NCBI GenBank assembly: GCA_036971715.1
Contig: JAVHJL010000005.1
Location: 682,001-746,000, forward strand
Length of the DNA: 64,000 bases
Direction: 5' to 3'
Origin: Arthrobotrys musiformis
Lineage: Eukaryota; Ascomycota; Orbiliomycetes; Orbiliales; Orbiliaceae
The translations under genes were made by a program, and so were the position numbers. The stretch's first letter is position 1; each line of letters starts with the position of its first letter. The notes under the pieces were generated by a model. That model was not told the origin of the DNA. It was given only the letters and a program-made list of their open reading frames with translations, and made no database searches. Below, in pieces: positions 24,066-34,937 of this stretch.

Positions 24066-25947
24066 TCACTCTCTAGTCCAAAGGTATCCATTCCCTTGTA
24101 ACTTTTGGAAAGTCTGAGATGGGTCGTATTTCTTCGAAACCTGAACGATCTTGTTGAAGTTAGTGGCTCCGTAACTCCTCAACACTTTTTGGTCGGCGTA
24201 AGCATCGTTCATGAAGAGGTATGGCAGATATTTATTTTTCGACTTGGCGAATTCGTCGGTTTTGTCGAGAATGAATTTTGTAGCATTGAGGATGAAGGCA
24301 TCATCAGCCGGATTTTTCCATTTTGCCACGATATCGAGCCCTAACGCGATCGAAATTGTTTTGTTTAGCTCGAAATTCGCTACCAAGATTGCATCACTCA
24401 AGTACTATTTGGGTAAAATGCTTACAGATGTGCGTTTTAGCCGGCAAGCCGAGTATATTGCCGCCATATTGATTGCCCTTAGCTGCAAGACTGGCTCCAA
24501 TGGGCTGAGGCACCCATTCTAGCGAGGAATTGGCAGGGAGTGTAGTCACAACTTGTTGCCAAATACCATAAGAATAGTTGAGAACACTTTCGTCGGACTC
24601 GAAACTAGTCACTCGCGTGGCATCTCTCTCCGGTTCAGATGAAAACCCAATGGCGACAGCGGCGACCAAATCGGTGATTGTGGCAAACCCGGGAGGAAAA
24701 AATGGATAAGACGGCAAGCTGTAGAAGGGGTCGAAGGCTGAGGGCCGAAGGACCGGGTCCAAGTACAAGAATATCACCAGGTTACCCTCGACACGGAACG
24801 AAGTGACAATTGATGCTTTTGTGTCAAGACTACCATTTCGTTGGTATTCGACAAGGGCCTTCATCAGGGCAGGGTATTGGTCGTTGGGATACAAGACAGC
24901 CTCGTAATACAGCGGTCCCGAGTATCTCGTTCGCAGGTCGAACTCGGTCACAATTCCTGTACAACTTTGAGTCAGCGTCGGGTTTTTAGACCGTTTCAGG
25001 TGGAAGAAAGATTAGGCTACCAAAATTAGCAGAGCCTCCTTTCAACGCCTGGAAGAGGTCTGCGTTCTTTGTGCGACTGGCATTGACGATAGAACCGTCG
25101 GACAGAACGACTTGGAATCTTTCGACTGTGTCGGCACTCAGCCCAAATTCTCCGCTAAAGTAGTTCAGCCCTCCTGCGGTGTGACAAAAACGTAAAGTTA
25201 GATTACCAATTTCTTCGCTGGGGATATAAAGTTGGTTACACGTACCGCCAAGGACAAGTGCAGAACCCACAGTCCCGATCCTTCCGCCAACGACTGTTAC
25301 ATTGTAGGGCTGAAGATAATTGTACACAGTTCCCCATCGATTACCCACACCAATAGTAGCGATTGACTTATCGGAGCTCAAGCTGAGTTTCGTTAAGTTG
25401 CTGAGTGAAATCAAGACAGCATCGGGGCCGGCGCTGGAGAATCCCGGATTTGCCATATGGCCACCACTTCTAATGCTGAACTTGGTCTGGAGAACTCGAA
25501 GGACAATTACTGCTTTGGAAACATCCTGGGCATTCGCTGGAGAAATGATACAAGCGGGATTCAACCAACATGTCTGGGACCTAATTCATCCGGATTTCAT
25601 TAGGATCTGGTCGGCTAAGTCGCTATTGTAGCCCTCTACCTCGAGTAACTGACTTTCGAGGTGCAGCAAATCCAACTCAAGGGTATCCAATCCAGGTAAT
25701 CTTACCAAGTTATTTCTGTCAAAGCGGTATACCCGCTTTCATAGACACCTGTAGATTTGGAGCCAAAGATTTTTTCGAGAACTACGCATGTCAATCGAGG
25801 GTTCCCTAGAAACTTTCTCTGGTCCCACAACGAAAAATCTGCCGGATTGACATTCAAGCTTTTGAGAGTTGTGGAGAGGTTTTCGGTAACAGGTGCAGCA
25901 TGAAGTAGGGATGCAAACCCTAGAAATGCGTACAATAGAAACCGCAT
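24066..25947 (-). CDS. FAD-linked oxidoreductase, berberine-bridge-enzyme type (YanF/PatO-like)
   Basis: Exons 25706-25947, 25246-25580, 25021-25173, 24426-24956 and 24066-24379 encode 524 residues. Residues 1-18 (MRFLLYAFLGFASLLHAA) look like a secretion signal. The FAD-binding PCMH fold is shown by SPANAQDVSKAV..FSIRSGGHM (His122 is the expected covalent flavin site) and GRIGTVGSALVLGGGLNYFSGEFGL; VVLSDGSIV and GGSANFGIVTEF follow. The C-terminal BBE region ends with FNKIVQVSKKYDPSQTFQKLQGNGYL. Secreted or vacuolar FAD oxidases of this kind act late in patulin (PatO) and yanuthone (YanF) pathways. Here it probably oxidises a quinol/cyclohexenol intermediate. It is divergent from P450-3. Confidence 0.9.
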
Positions 25948-27165
25948 CGCAGGGGATTTTGAAAGAGGAAACAGTTAAGCGTTGTAAGATAGGTAGTTTC
26001 GAGACTTTTCAGATTTTCCAATGAACTATGCTCGTTATAGGGAGAGCAGTTTATGATTACACATTTCATCAGCGTCATGAACGCCAGTTTTTAAAACAGA
26101 CAGAATGCTCCTAACTGCGCTCGCCTTTACCCTTCATGCCTCAATCAGACCACTAGCTGTGGATCTATAATTACAATGGACCAATTGAGGCTGAAGGGGT
26201 ATCGTCGTTTCGCTAAGTTGCGAACGCCTCCAAATCATCTTACGTTGCAGTCATTACAGCCTTTTCATCTCGATCAAAAATCCAAATATCTTAGAGCCGC
26301 CGGATACGCGGGTTCTGAAATTAGGAGGCTGAGTATAGGTCCCAAGCTGAAAGCCTATGTCATAGAATACCACGTGACTTCAAAGCCCATGTCGAGGGGT
26401 CGTTTTCGCAAAATCGAAGCACCCAATCATTCTTTTCTGATTTCTGGCGAAGTCGGAGTCGCGTATTATATCATTCAAAGTTCGGAGGGCCCTTGTTTGA
26501 CACTAATGCCGAAATTTGGTTCCGTTCCTGGAACCGTCTAGAATTTGCTTCTTTGCACTACGGGGCCCGGTAATTATATGCCGTAACCGGAGCCGAGGGT
26601 GAGCACGAGCCCCCGAATATTAGAACCTTGCATCATCCCGGGAGCCCAGCATGTCGTATTCGCCGCATCTGCGCAATGCAATGATATAAGATAGAAAACG
26701 AAAAAAGAAGTATCAATTAGTATAGCTGTGTGTCCACATCTTTAGAGATATCAATTTCCGGCAATATTTCGCCGTGCTTACTGTCCGTACCTTAATATGA
26801 ACCGAATAAGTGACCCCTTGATAGAAAAATAGTCATGGAACGTGCGTGGGGCTCAGATTCTTTTCCAAACCTACCTTGAGGTTGCTCTCAACTGAATACT
26901 AATTTGCGAAAGCTTGCTTTTGGTAAGTATTCCCCTCAACCGTCGAATGAGCTGAATTAGCGGTGTTCTTGGAAATCAAGTTCGCAGTTTGACTGTATCT
27001 TACATAGTCACATCCAAACTCGTTTCATTTATCCCATAAAAGAGCATTGCGGAGGGTAAGTTTTTTTGTCCTGCCAAAGCCTCAGTTACACGTCAACGGG
27101 ATCTAAATTTTTATTCCAACTAATTTTAATCTAGACTTTTGCAATTTTGCAACTCGGTCAAAATT
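25948..27165. promoter_or_regulatory. Divergent promoter region, FAD oxidase / P450-3
   Basis: 1.2 kb between divergent cluster genes. A 121-codon frame at 26176-26541 has no recognisable product. A CACGTG hexamer lies at 26371-26376, and a GC-rich patch at 26560-26645. Confidence 0.45.
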
Positions 27166-29292
27166 ATGACGATTCTAGAAAGTCTTTCTTATACACACTT
27201 GGCCATTGGCCTGATAGCTTACAGTGTTATCAAACCTTTGTATGGACTTCACGTAAACCGTAAAAAGGCGATAGCTACGGGGTTGCCTTATGTATACACA
27301 GCGGTTTACGAATGGAGCATGATATGGCTGCTCGTCAAGGAGATTGCCTGGCCTGTGTTGAGGGCCCTGAGGCTTGGCTGGCTCGTCAAGTACTCAAGGC
27401 CTTCATGGAACTTCGACGCCAAAAACAATGTCCATGAGGAATTGGGTGATATATTTTGTGTGGTTAGCCCCGGAGGTCTTTCGATTTTCGTTGGCGACCC
27501 CGATGTCATCTGCGAGGTAACGAAGAAAAGGACGAAGTTCCCACGCCCAGTTAAGAGTTTTGTCAAAGTCATGGGCTACTTTGGACCAAGTATTCTTTCA
27601 GTAAGTCCCATTTAAATTTGCGTCCAGAAAACTCAGATCAGAGAGATTCCTGGCTGACAGAGACATAATATTGTAGAGCGAGCATGATGAATGGCGCTTT
27701 CACCGGAGAGTTACGAACAAAACTTTCACGGAGCCCAACCACAAGGTGGTCTGGTTTGACTCTCTCTACCAAGCCAGTGCGATGAGAGATGAGTGGCTTT
27801 CAGGTCTTGATAACTTCACTTCGAACAGAGAGGGTATTATTCACAAGATGGGCTCCGATTGCATGAAATTAGCCCTTCACGTAGTTACCCTCGCTTCCTT
27901 TGGCGTACAAATTCCTTGGACTGCACAGAAAGAAGCCGTCCCCGCTGGCTATGAAATGAGTTTCCGCGAGGCATCTGAGTTTTTCCTTGAGCACATCGCG
28001 ATCATGGCCTATTGTCCTCAATGGCTCTACAAATATGGTCCCAAGCTGGCCCAAACCGCTGGTGTTGCTGCTAAAAATATGCGAAGACATATGATGGAGC
28101 TTATCCAAACCGAAGACGAGAAGCTCCAGAATGGCGAAGACGGCAAAAACCTACTCTCAGCAATGCTGCAGAGCGATGACCCTGAAGCGCAGGCGAAGGG
28201 TGGAAGTGCTTATGACACGGCCTCGGTTAGTAAGACTGGTGTTCGAAAGGACTTCGTGATGGGCAATAGCGCAATTTTCCTCCTCGCGTAAGTAACCTCT
28301 ATGATGGGACCTACTTCTATCAACGTGCATTCGACATGTAGTGACTAACAATACGGTGTTTTTACCATCGTATAGAGGCCATGAGACAAGGTAAGAGAAT
28401 TAATTCATCTAGATCATTCCCCGTATCAGTATTGCGATAGAGTCTAACTAAGGACCGTTGTAGTGCACGTTCTCTTGAGTACGCGCTCTTTCTTTTTGCA
28501 ATGCACCCAGAAGTCCAACAGGAAATCTTCGAAGAAATCGATGCAATCCTGGAAGGTGTTGGGAATATTTACGATTTGAAATATGAGGAAGTTTTTCCAA
28601 AGATGGTGAAAACTAATGGAGTATTGGTAAGATAAGACTATCTTCGAACAACAGGAATACTTCAAGGTGGCATCAGAGTAACTGACGCTTCAATTTAGTA
28701 TGAGGCCACACGTCTGTTCCCGGTTACGCCATACATACCGAAATCTACTGAGGATGTCGTCGACAGTTGGTTTATTTACAAAGACCAACGTGTGGATATC
28801 CCGCCTGAAAGTATGGTTGCTCTGAACGCAATTGGAGTCCACTACAACGAAAGATACTGGCCAGAACCATACAAATTCAAACCATCCCGCTGGTACCAAA
28901 CCGAGAAACAAGAATCCCTTGGGATTTCTCCACAGGATACGCTCCAACTTTCCGGGTCAAACACCGATGCTGCAAGACTCTATCGACGTGGAACATATCT
29001 TGGCTTTGGAGAAGGGCCAAGGAACTGCCCGTAAGCCCAACATTATTCTGACACAACTAAGTAATCACCGCTGACTATCTTACGTCGCAGAGGAAAACGT
29101 TTCGCTCAAGTTGAGATCATGGCGACATTCCTAGCACTATTTCGAGAGCACCGGATGGAGTTGGTCCTTGAACCTGGAGAAACCCACAGGGATGCTTTTG
29201 ACCGTGCCTGGGCGGCTCTACAGCGCAGCAGGATGGTTATCACCCTTAACTTGTTTGAGGAGATCAAGGTTAAGCTTGTCCGTAGAAAATAG
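27166..29292 (+). CDS. Cytochrome P450-3 with 15-nt microexon (YanH-like position)
   Basis: Six exons: 27166-27600, 27677-28287, 28376-28390, 28464-28626, 28699-29030 and 29091-29292, giving 585 residues. The ATG at 27166 (MTILESLSYTHL) leads into a membrane anchor. The I-helix signature AGHETS (residues 349-354) is assembled across a 15-nt exon flanked by two introns. K-helix YEATR (Glu410, Arg413), PEPYKFKPSRW and the heme loop FGEGPRNCPGKRFA (Cys518) are present. The architecture, including HDEWRFHRRVTNKTF, matches fungal P450s of the CYP52/CYP5080-like broad class acting on long or terpenoid chains. I infer oxidation of the farnesyl side chain or of the prenylated ring. The usual threonine after AGHET is Ser. 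Confidence 0.87.
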
Positions 29293-30459
29293 AACATGAT
29301 ATGATAGAGCCGACGGTAAACACCGACCGTTGGCAGGGCCTCAGCCCCAGGTTACGTTACTTTAGAATGAAAATAATTAAAACGCAATTTGATTCATGAA
29401 TTCATATGCTTCGTTTATTTTGGGACGCACTCGATGGCGCCGATTCTACGGATTCTGGAAGAAACCGTCTGACCTATGTCGTTATCGTTATGGTTTAGTT
29501 CACACTGGTCTAGCTGCCCCTGGTCTAGAGCGAACTCTGCCCCCTTCTCCGGACCGTCTGCCCCCCTACTAGCTCTTACGATCATTCAGGGTTAGCGTCA
29601 GGGCCCCCAGTTTGTTTTTGGAAATGCCATCCTCATGAAATCTCGGAATTGCATGTTGTCCGTTATCATGCTTGTCTCGGCTGGCTCTTCCCTGAGGATT
29701 TCAGCTTTCGATACTAGGCTGAAATATTTGCCCCTGTCCACATGTTGCACAGGGGCCAACGAGTCCGAGGCTATGCATGTTCAGTCTCGGCCCTTGCCAG
29801 AGACGGTTTGTGTTACGAGACCAGCTCCCCGAGGCGGTCAGATCACCGAAACACAACACACCGGGACCAATCCCGGCGAGCAAGCTAATTCCGGGGTCTG
29901 ATCTCAACCCGAAAAAGGCAATCGAACCAGGATAGGGTATGATGTTCCATGATAAGCCTCGTTTTTTCTCTTAACTGCAAAATCGACACTGCATAAAGTA
30001 CATATTTTCAACTGCAGATACGGCTGTCATTCAAGACTGTCAAAAATATGTATGTTTTTTTTTTTTTTTTTTGGACAATCTCTGCGAGCCGAGACATCTG
30101 ATGCCGGATAACTTTACCTCACTTTAGTGATCAATTCTCCTAGAACGACAGTACTGCAGTGAGTATCATAATTCATTCCAACCAGGTCCAGAACTCACGC
30201 CACTATCGACAGATCCAGAGAGAAGTGTATTGAGCTTGCTGACTTGGGAACTTATTCAAAAGCCGAAACAGTTTAGTTGTTCTTACGGATTCGCAAGAAA
30301 TAAAATAGCTATTTCTTGTCCTCAAAATCAAAACCCGACGACCACATCCAACTTCGATACTAAATCTCACGCGAACATTGATAAATCCATTCAAAAAGAC
30401 CAAGCCCTGAGAACTTCCCGCATACACATATTCAAAAATATACAACCTAAAATATTAAA
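29293..30459. other. Intergenic between P450-3 and cupin gene
   Basis: 3' flank of P450-3 and promoter of the cupin gene. Holds GTTACGTTAC at 29351-29360, a pyrimidine-rich stretch around 29510-29570 and an 18-nt T run at 30055-30072. No gene seen. Confidence 0.45.
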
Positions 30460-31365
30460 ATGGCACCTTGCATTCCAAAGAAGTATACGGCGGGTGAGAA
30501 CCCGGTGACCAAGTAAGCAGAGCGAAGCTCGCAAAGTACCAACACATTCATTTTGTGGTATTTGCTAATGACCATGGTCTGATATTGACAGGTTCGAGGG
30601 CGCATTCGTCGTTACCAAGATGGATCCTCCAGAAGGAAGATGCTTTTTATTCCACACCGTCATCAATGTCAACCACCATCGGGTTAAGGCCTTGGAGAAA
30701 TCTGGGAAGAAGCCACCAAAGCACTTCCACCCGAACCAATACGAGTACTTCAAAGTAATCTCTGGGCAGCTCACGGTGGAGATAAATGATGTTGAGCATA
30801 TTTTGACGCCTGAGGATGGAGAAGTAACATTGGAGCCAGGTCCACATCATAGACTATGGGGGACTCCGGGACAAAAGGATGACAAAGTCGTCTTTCTCAT
30901 CAGCGCCAGTACCAATGCGAGAAGCTATCAGCTCGACCAAGCATTTTTTGAGAACTGGTATGGCTACCAGGAAGATATGATGATGCGTGGCACTGCCCCT
31001 GACCTCATCCAAGTTTGCTGTGTAAGTTACCAAAAAATTGCGAAACAAAAACAAGTTGGTCGCAGTGGCTAATCAATGCGAATTAGATGTTCGAAGCTGG
31101 TGATTCCTACTTGTCACCCCCCTGGTGGGTTCCGTTCAGGCACTTCTTTGGCTATTGGCTCACAGTCATCCTTGGATATTACATTGGAAGTTTGCTCGGA
31201 TATCAGCCCTTCTTCCCAGAATGGACCACAGACTGGGATGCCGCCTGTGCCAAAATGGAAAGCTCGATACTGCAGAGGAAATTTGCGATCAGGGGGCTCC
31301 AAGATATTGTCAGGAAAAATTTCGATGAAAACGGAGACCCCCTACCAGCCAAGAAGCTCTTGTAG
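30460..31365 (+). CDS. Cupin-domain protein with C-terminal hydrophobic segment
   Basis: Exons 30460-30512, 30592-31021 and 31087-31365 encode 253 residues. The RmlC-type cupin core has motif 1 KHFHPNQYEYFKVISG (His62, His64, Glu69) and motif 2 PHHRLWGTPG, so the metal-binding set looks complete. After the cupin, residues about 175-200 (PPWWVPFRHFFGYWLTVILGYY) are strongly hydrophobic and could anchor the protein in or on a membrane. No signal peptide is seen. Small cupin proteins occur in related epoxyquinol clusters, and I infer a role in ring redox/epoxide chemistry or as an isomerase; the reaction is not readable. It lies tandem to P450-3 and the prenyltransferase on the + strand. Confidence 0.85.
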
Positions 31366-32650
31366 ACGAGATTTGTAACTCTACTCATGCGGTCACTGAT
31401 TCTTTCTCATTTCTATCTCCTTTGAATACTACTTGTTGTTTCAATAATCTATCCTTTTTACATTATGCATGCCTAGGTGCATATGTGCACTTTGGACACT
31501 AGCCTAAAATATGTGAGCGTTGCAGAAAGCGAAGAGCTCGACATGTTGTGTAACTACCTTGGAGGGCGGAGTTTAATTTTCAGCCCTGTGACGCAACTCA
31601 GACCTCAAAAAATTTCCTTTCTGAAAACAACATACATGTAAGTGGCAAGTTCCGTAGATGCATTATCGTCCACGAGAACTTTGCCAGCCTCAGAACTCCA
31701 AGTACGAGTAGAAAATAGAAGAAAAAAATTGCACATGCACATTCCGGACGCGTTTCACAAGCACAAACGGCAGCACCGCGACAATTGCTGTAAAAACCCG
31801 GTCAACCCGTAATTCCGAAGCCAAACTATCTCCGATGATTTGACGGACAGGGAACCTTGTACGATTGTCCCTTGTCAGGGCTAAGCTCGACGGGTTTAAG
31901 CCTCTCCTGCTAGAACCCAGCTCTGAGAAAATTTCAAAGAGCCTAGTTGTGTTATCGAACCGGTCCGCAAAAGTCTGGTTACGAGACTGCGAATTGTTCA
32001 GGAATACAAGCCGGCCAAGGCAGAGGAGAGCGACCCCCAGAATACAAGCCGGTGAGGGTTTTTTGTTGTTTTCCAGTTAGCTCTGTTTCATATGCCGACA
32101 TTTTTTTTTCGGGACGTTGCTACAAGCTAGTTTAACGTTGCCACTAAGTTAAAAACGGTGTCTAAATTACTGCATATGCTGCATCAATGCGTGAGACCGT
32201 ACCAAATGCCAGAATCTTTGACTGGTATCATGACAGGTTCCCTCAGCCTTGAACAACATGTTTTCTAGGTTATAAGACCCCCACGCGAGGATTGGCAAAC
32301 TGCATGCGTATGTAAATATAGAGGATCGAGTCACTACCAATGATTAATGAAGGAACTCCACACGGTTCCGGTCGTGAGTCGTAATATTATAGTATAGAAT
32401 ATATATATTTGATCCAAGCCTAGCGAAACGGTTGGTTCTCGTGTTTTAGGTCTCAGACAGGCTTCCCGGAAGATTTTCCCGGGCCCCCAAGATCAGAGAT
32501 ACCCGGCAGATACCCCCCCTAACCCCTCTCCCCGCTTCACTTTCCCCCCTGGGCTCTGGGTTTCTCGGGGTACTTATGGGGCTAGCTAGTCTAGACACGG
32601 GGCTAGCGATTTATGTTACCTAAACATAAGATTCAGATCCGGAACTTTTT

Positions 32651-32670
32651 ATGCAATGCAATGCAATGCA
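32651..32670. repeat. ATGCA pentanucleotide repeat
   Basis: Four perfect ATGCA units in tandem. Confidence 0.8.
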
Positions 32671-32936
32671 TTACGCCGGAAATCAATACCGTGCTAATAC
32701 TCTCACATAATCTGTCATGCTGTGCAAGGGTAGCTATGTCCAATTGCGATACTTACCATCTATCTTTCTAGAAGCCGAAACGTTATCTTAATATATTTGA
32801 ATCCAAGTTCATGTGAATGTAGGATGACGGAAGGAAAGAAAGAAAATTCTGATATGTTTTAATTAATTCCCGCGGCAGTTTTTTTTTGTCCCTGGGTCGA
32901 TATCCAAGGTGCTCCTTGTCTCCACATCAGCTCCAC

Positions 32937-32943
32937 TATAAAC
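32937..32943 (+). promoter_or_regulatory. TATA-like element of the prenyltransferase gene
   Basis: TATAAAC about 115 bp upstream of the prenyltransferase ATG at 33053. Confidence 0.4.
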
Positions 32944-33052
32944 AATTTGCAAGCTCTGCAAGCTTAAGATCTGTTCTTTGGGGGTTTCGAGCTCAAGACC
33001 TTTACATATACTATCTTATCTAGAGTTTTCCTCCAGCCAGGAAAATTTTCAT

Positions 33053-34365
33053 ATGGAGAGTATCATAGCTCGACCACGGAACCGAAGTTTTGCTAAAGAG
33101 AAAATTCGTACAATGTCTTTGAAGAAGGTATCTGCAAATGGCAGCAATGCTGCTGTTCAGTCGAAGTCGAAGCGGAATACTCCTCTCGGAGTTATCAAGT
33201 TAGCTCGACTTCACACTCTCGAGTCGCTTCTGTGTGTCTATCCAGCGAGTAAGTATCGATTACCTTTCTATAGACTAAAACTTTGATGTTTAGATAGCTA
33301 ACACAGTAGCACAATTAGTATGGGGAGCTTGTTTGAGCGCGGGGAGCCACCACAAGGTTCTCACGCCATCATCATTCTTGAGCATACTTTTTGCAAATTG
33401 GATTAGCATGACGATTGCCCACATGACGTTTTGTACTTTCAAGTAAGAGTCTTAAAATCAGTAACTATACATCTATAATTTAGAAGGTCCGGGAACTTAC
33501 TAACACATGTTGCGGTGCAGCGATATCGTTGATCGAAACTTCGACGGAAAAGTCGAGAGGACAAAAGTTCGACCGTTACCAGCCGGAATGATTAGCCTTC
33601 GGTCGGCAATCATTGCTTTTATCGTAGAGATGGCTCTTACGGTATACATCAGCTACATCACCCTGGGTTTCGATGGTGCTCTTGTTTGCGCTCCTGTGTG
33701 GGTCGCAAGCACCATTTATCCATTTATGAAGCGGGTTGTTCAATGGCCGCAGCTTGTTTTGGGGCCTATCATCGGAATGGCAGTATTCCCAGGCTGGGTC
33801 TCTGTTGCCGGTAACTTGGATACAATCCGAGATGCGGTGCCCATGTTCCTGGCAACCACTGCCTGGGTAGTCTACTTCGATACCATCTACGCAACTCAGG
33901 TATGATCTCTTTAATCGGATTCCCCTCAAGCCCTCCGAAACAAATACTAACAAATCCATGTAGGATACAAACGACGATAAGAAGATCGGAGTCAAATCGC
34001 TCGCGGTGCTTTTCCACAACCATATGCACCAGTTTCTAGGATTCCTCGGTTCCATCCAAGTAGCCTTGCTATCTTTCACTGCACGCAAAGCGAATATGTC
34101 AGCCCTATTCTGGTCTTTGGGAGTTTGCGTATGGGGCTTGAACATTCCATTCCACCTTCTGTCCCTCGATACCAAAAACCCAAAGACTGGAGGGAAAGTT
34201 TTCCTGATGAATATTCTTCTGGGGCTTTGGATCACGATTGTTTGTGTCATTGAGCTTTGGACAACAACTGTGATGCATTTAGATGTTAACGATTTCTTGC
34301 TCAAGAATGTGGTGCATAATATTACTTTGACTGCGCAAAATATTAGGAGCAGCGTGGCGTTTTAA
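33053..34365 (+). CDS. UbiA-family aromatic prenyltransferase (farnesyl/toluquinol type)
   Basis: Exons 33053-33248, 33319-33442, 33521-33899 and 33964-34365 give 366 residues. The two Asp-rich prenyl-diphosphate/Mg sites are intact: NDIVDRNFDGKVERTKVRPLPAG (Asn107, Asp108, Asp111, Asp115) and YDTIYATQDTNDDKKIGVKS (Asp227, Asp234, Asp237/238). Several membrane helices are evident (GMISLRSAIIAFIVEMALTV, VLGPIIGMAVFPGWV, FLMNILLGLWITIVCVIELW). It resembles COQ2-like fungal enzymes such as YanG and MacG that farnesylate quinols. The upstream ATG at 33053 gives a basic, disordered N-terminus; initiation at MSLKK (33113) is also possible. A TATAAAC element sits at 32937. This enzyme makes the polyketide-terpenoid junction of the pathway. 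Confidence 0.92.
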
Positions 34366-34937
34366 GTGATGGTAACGAGGTTGGATCGGATTTGAGAGTA
34401 GGAGTAGGAGAGATCTGCAGAATGCGACAAGAGTACTTTTTTCTTTGCTCCTTAGGTCTATGTGTACACGTGTTAGGGTCCGTGATGAGTATAGGAGGGA
34501 TTTGGTCTAAGTTTATTTTGTATTTTAACAGATTGTGGTCGCAAGCTTCAATTTCATGAATAATGGGGACTTCGAGTTCCAAGTTTGTCCCTAGCGCTTC
34601 AAACATATACATTTCGTATATTAAAGAGTTAATACGATGTTTTGTTAGATGAAACTGGTCTCGTACCCAGATGTCACAAAGAGATACCTGATGGAACTTA
34701 TTGTGAAATTTACTTCACTATATTTGGACTCATACTACTTAGAGTTAATCTAAATACCCTGTATTAAATTTAGTACTGTTAAATTTGGTAATCATGGTGG
34801 GAGCTTTTTAGATGTCAATTTGATGTGTAGCGGTACCGAACCTGAGTGAAAGGATGTATAGTTCCCGAATATATATAGTTTTATAGAGATAGATATAGAT
34901 AGATGAAAGACAAGAGCTCTGGAAATATGGGTATAGA
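34366..34937. other. Intergenic between convergent prenyltransferase and Ser-rich gene
   Basis: AT-rich 3' flanks; a GATA/TAGA-type simple stretch near 34880-34905. Nothing else recognised. Confidence 0.5.

Larger units (their letters stand above)
31366..33052. other. Intergenic between cupin and prenyltransferase genes
   Basis: 1.7 kb. Contains a strongly C-rich tract at 32468-32550, four copies of ATGCA at 32651-32670, and a TATAAAC element at 32937-32943. Short frames only. Confidence 0.5.

Noticed and set aside
26176..26541. 121-codon frame between FAD oxidase and P450-3
   Set aside because: Plausible composition but no recognisable domain, homolog or promoter arrangement; kept only as a note.
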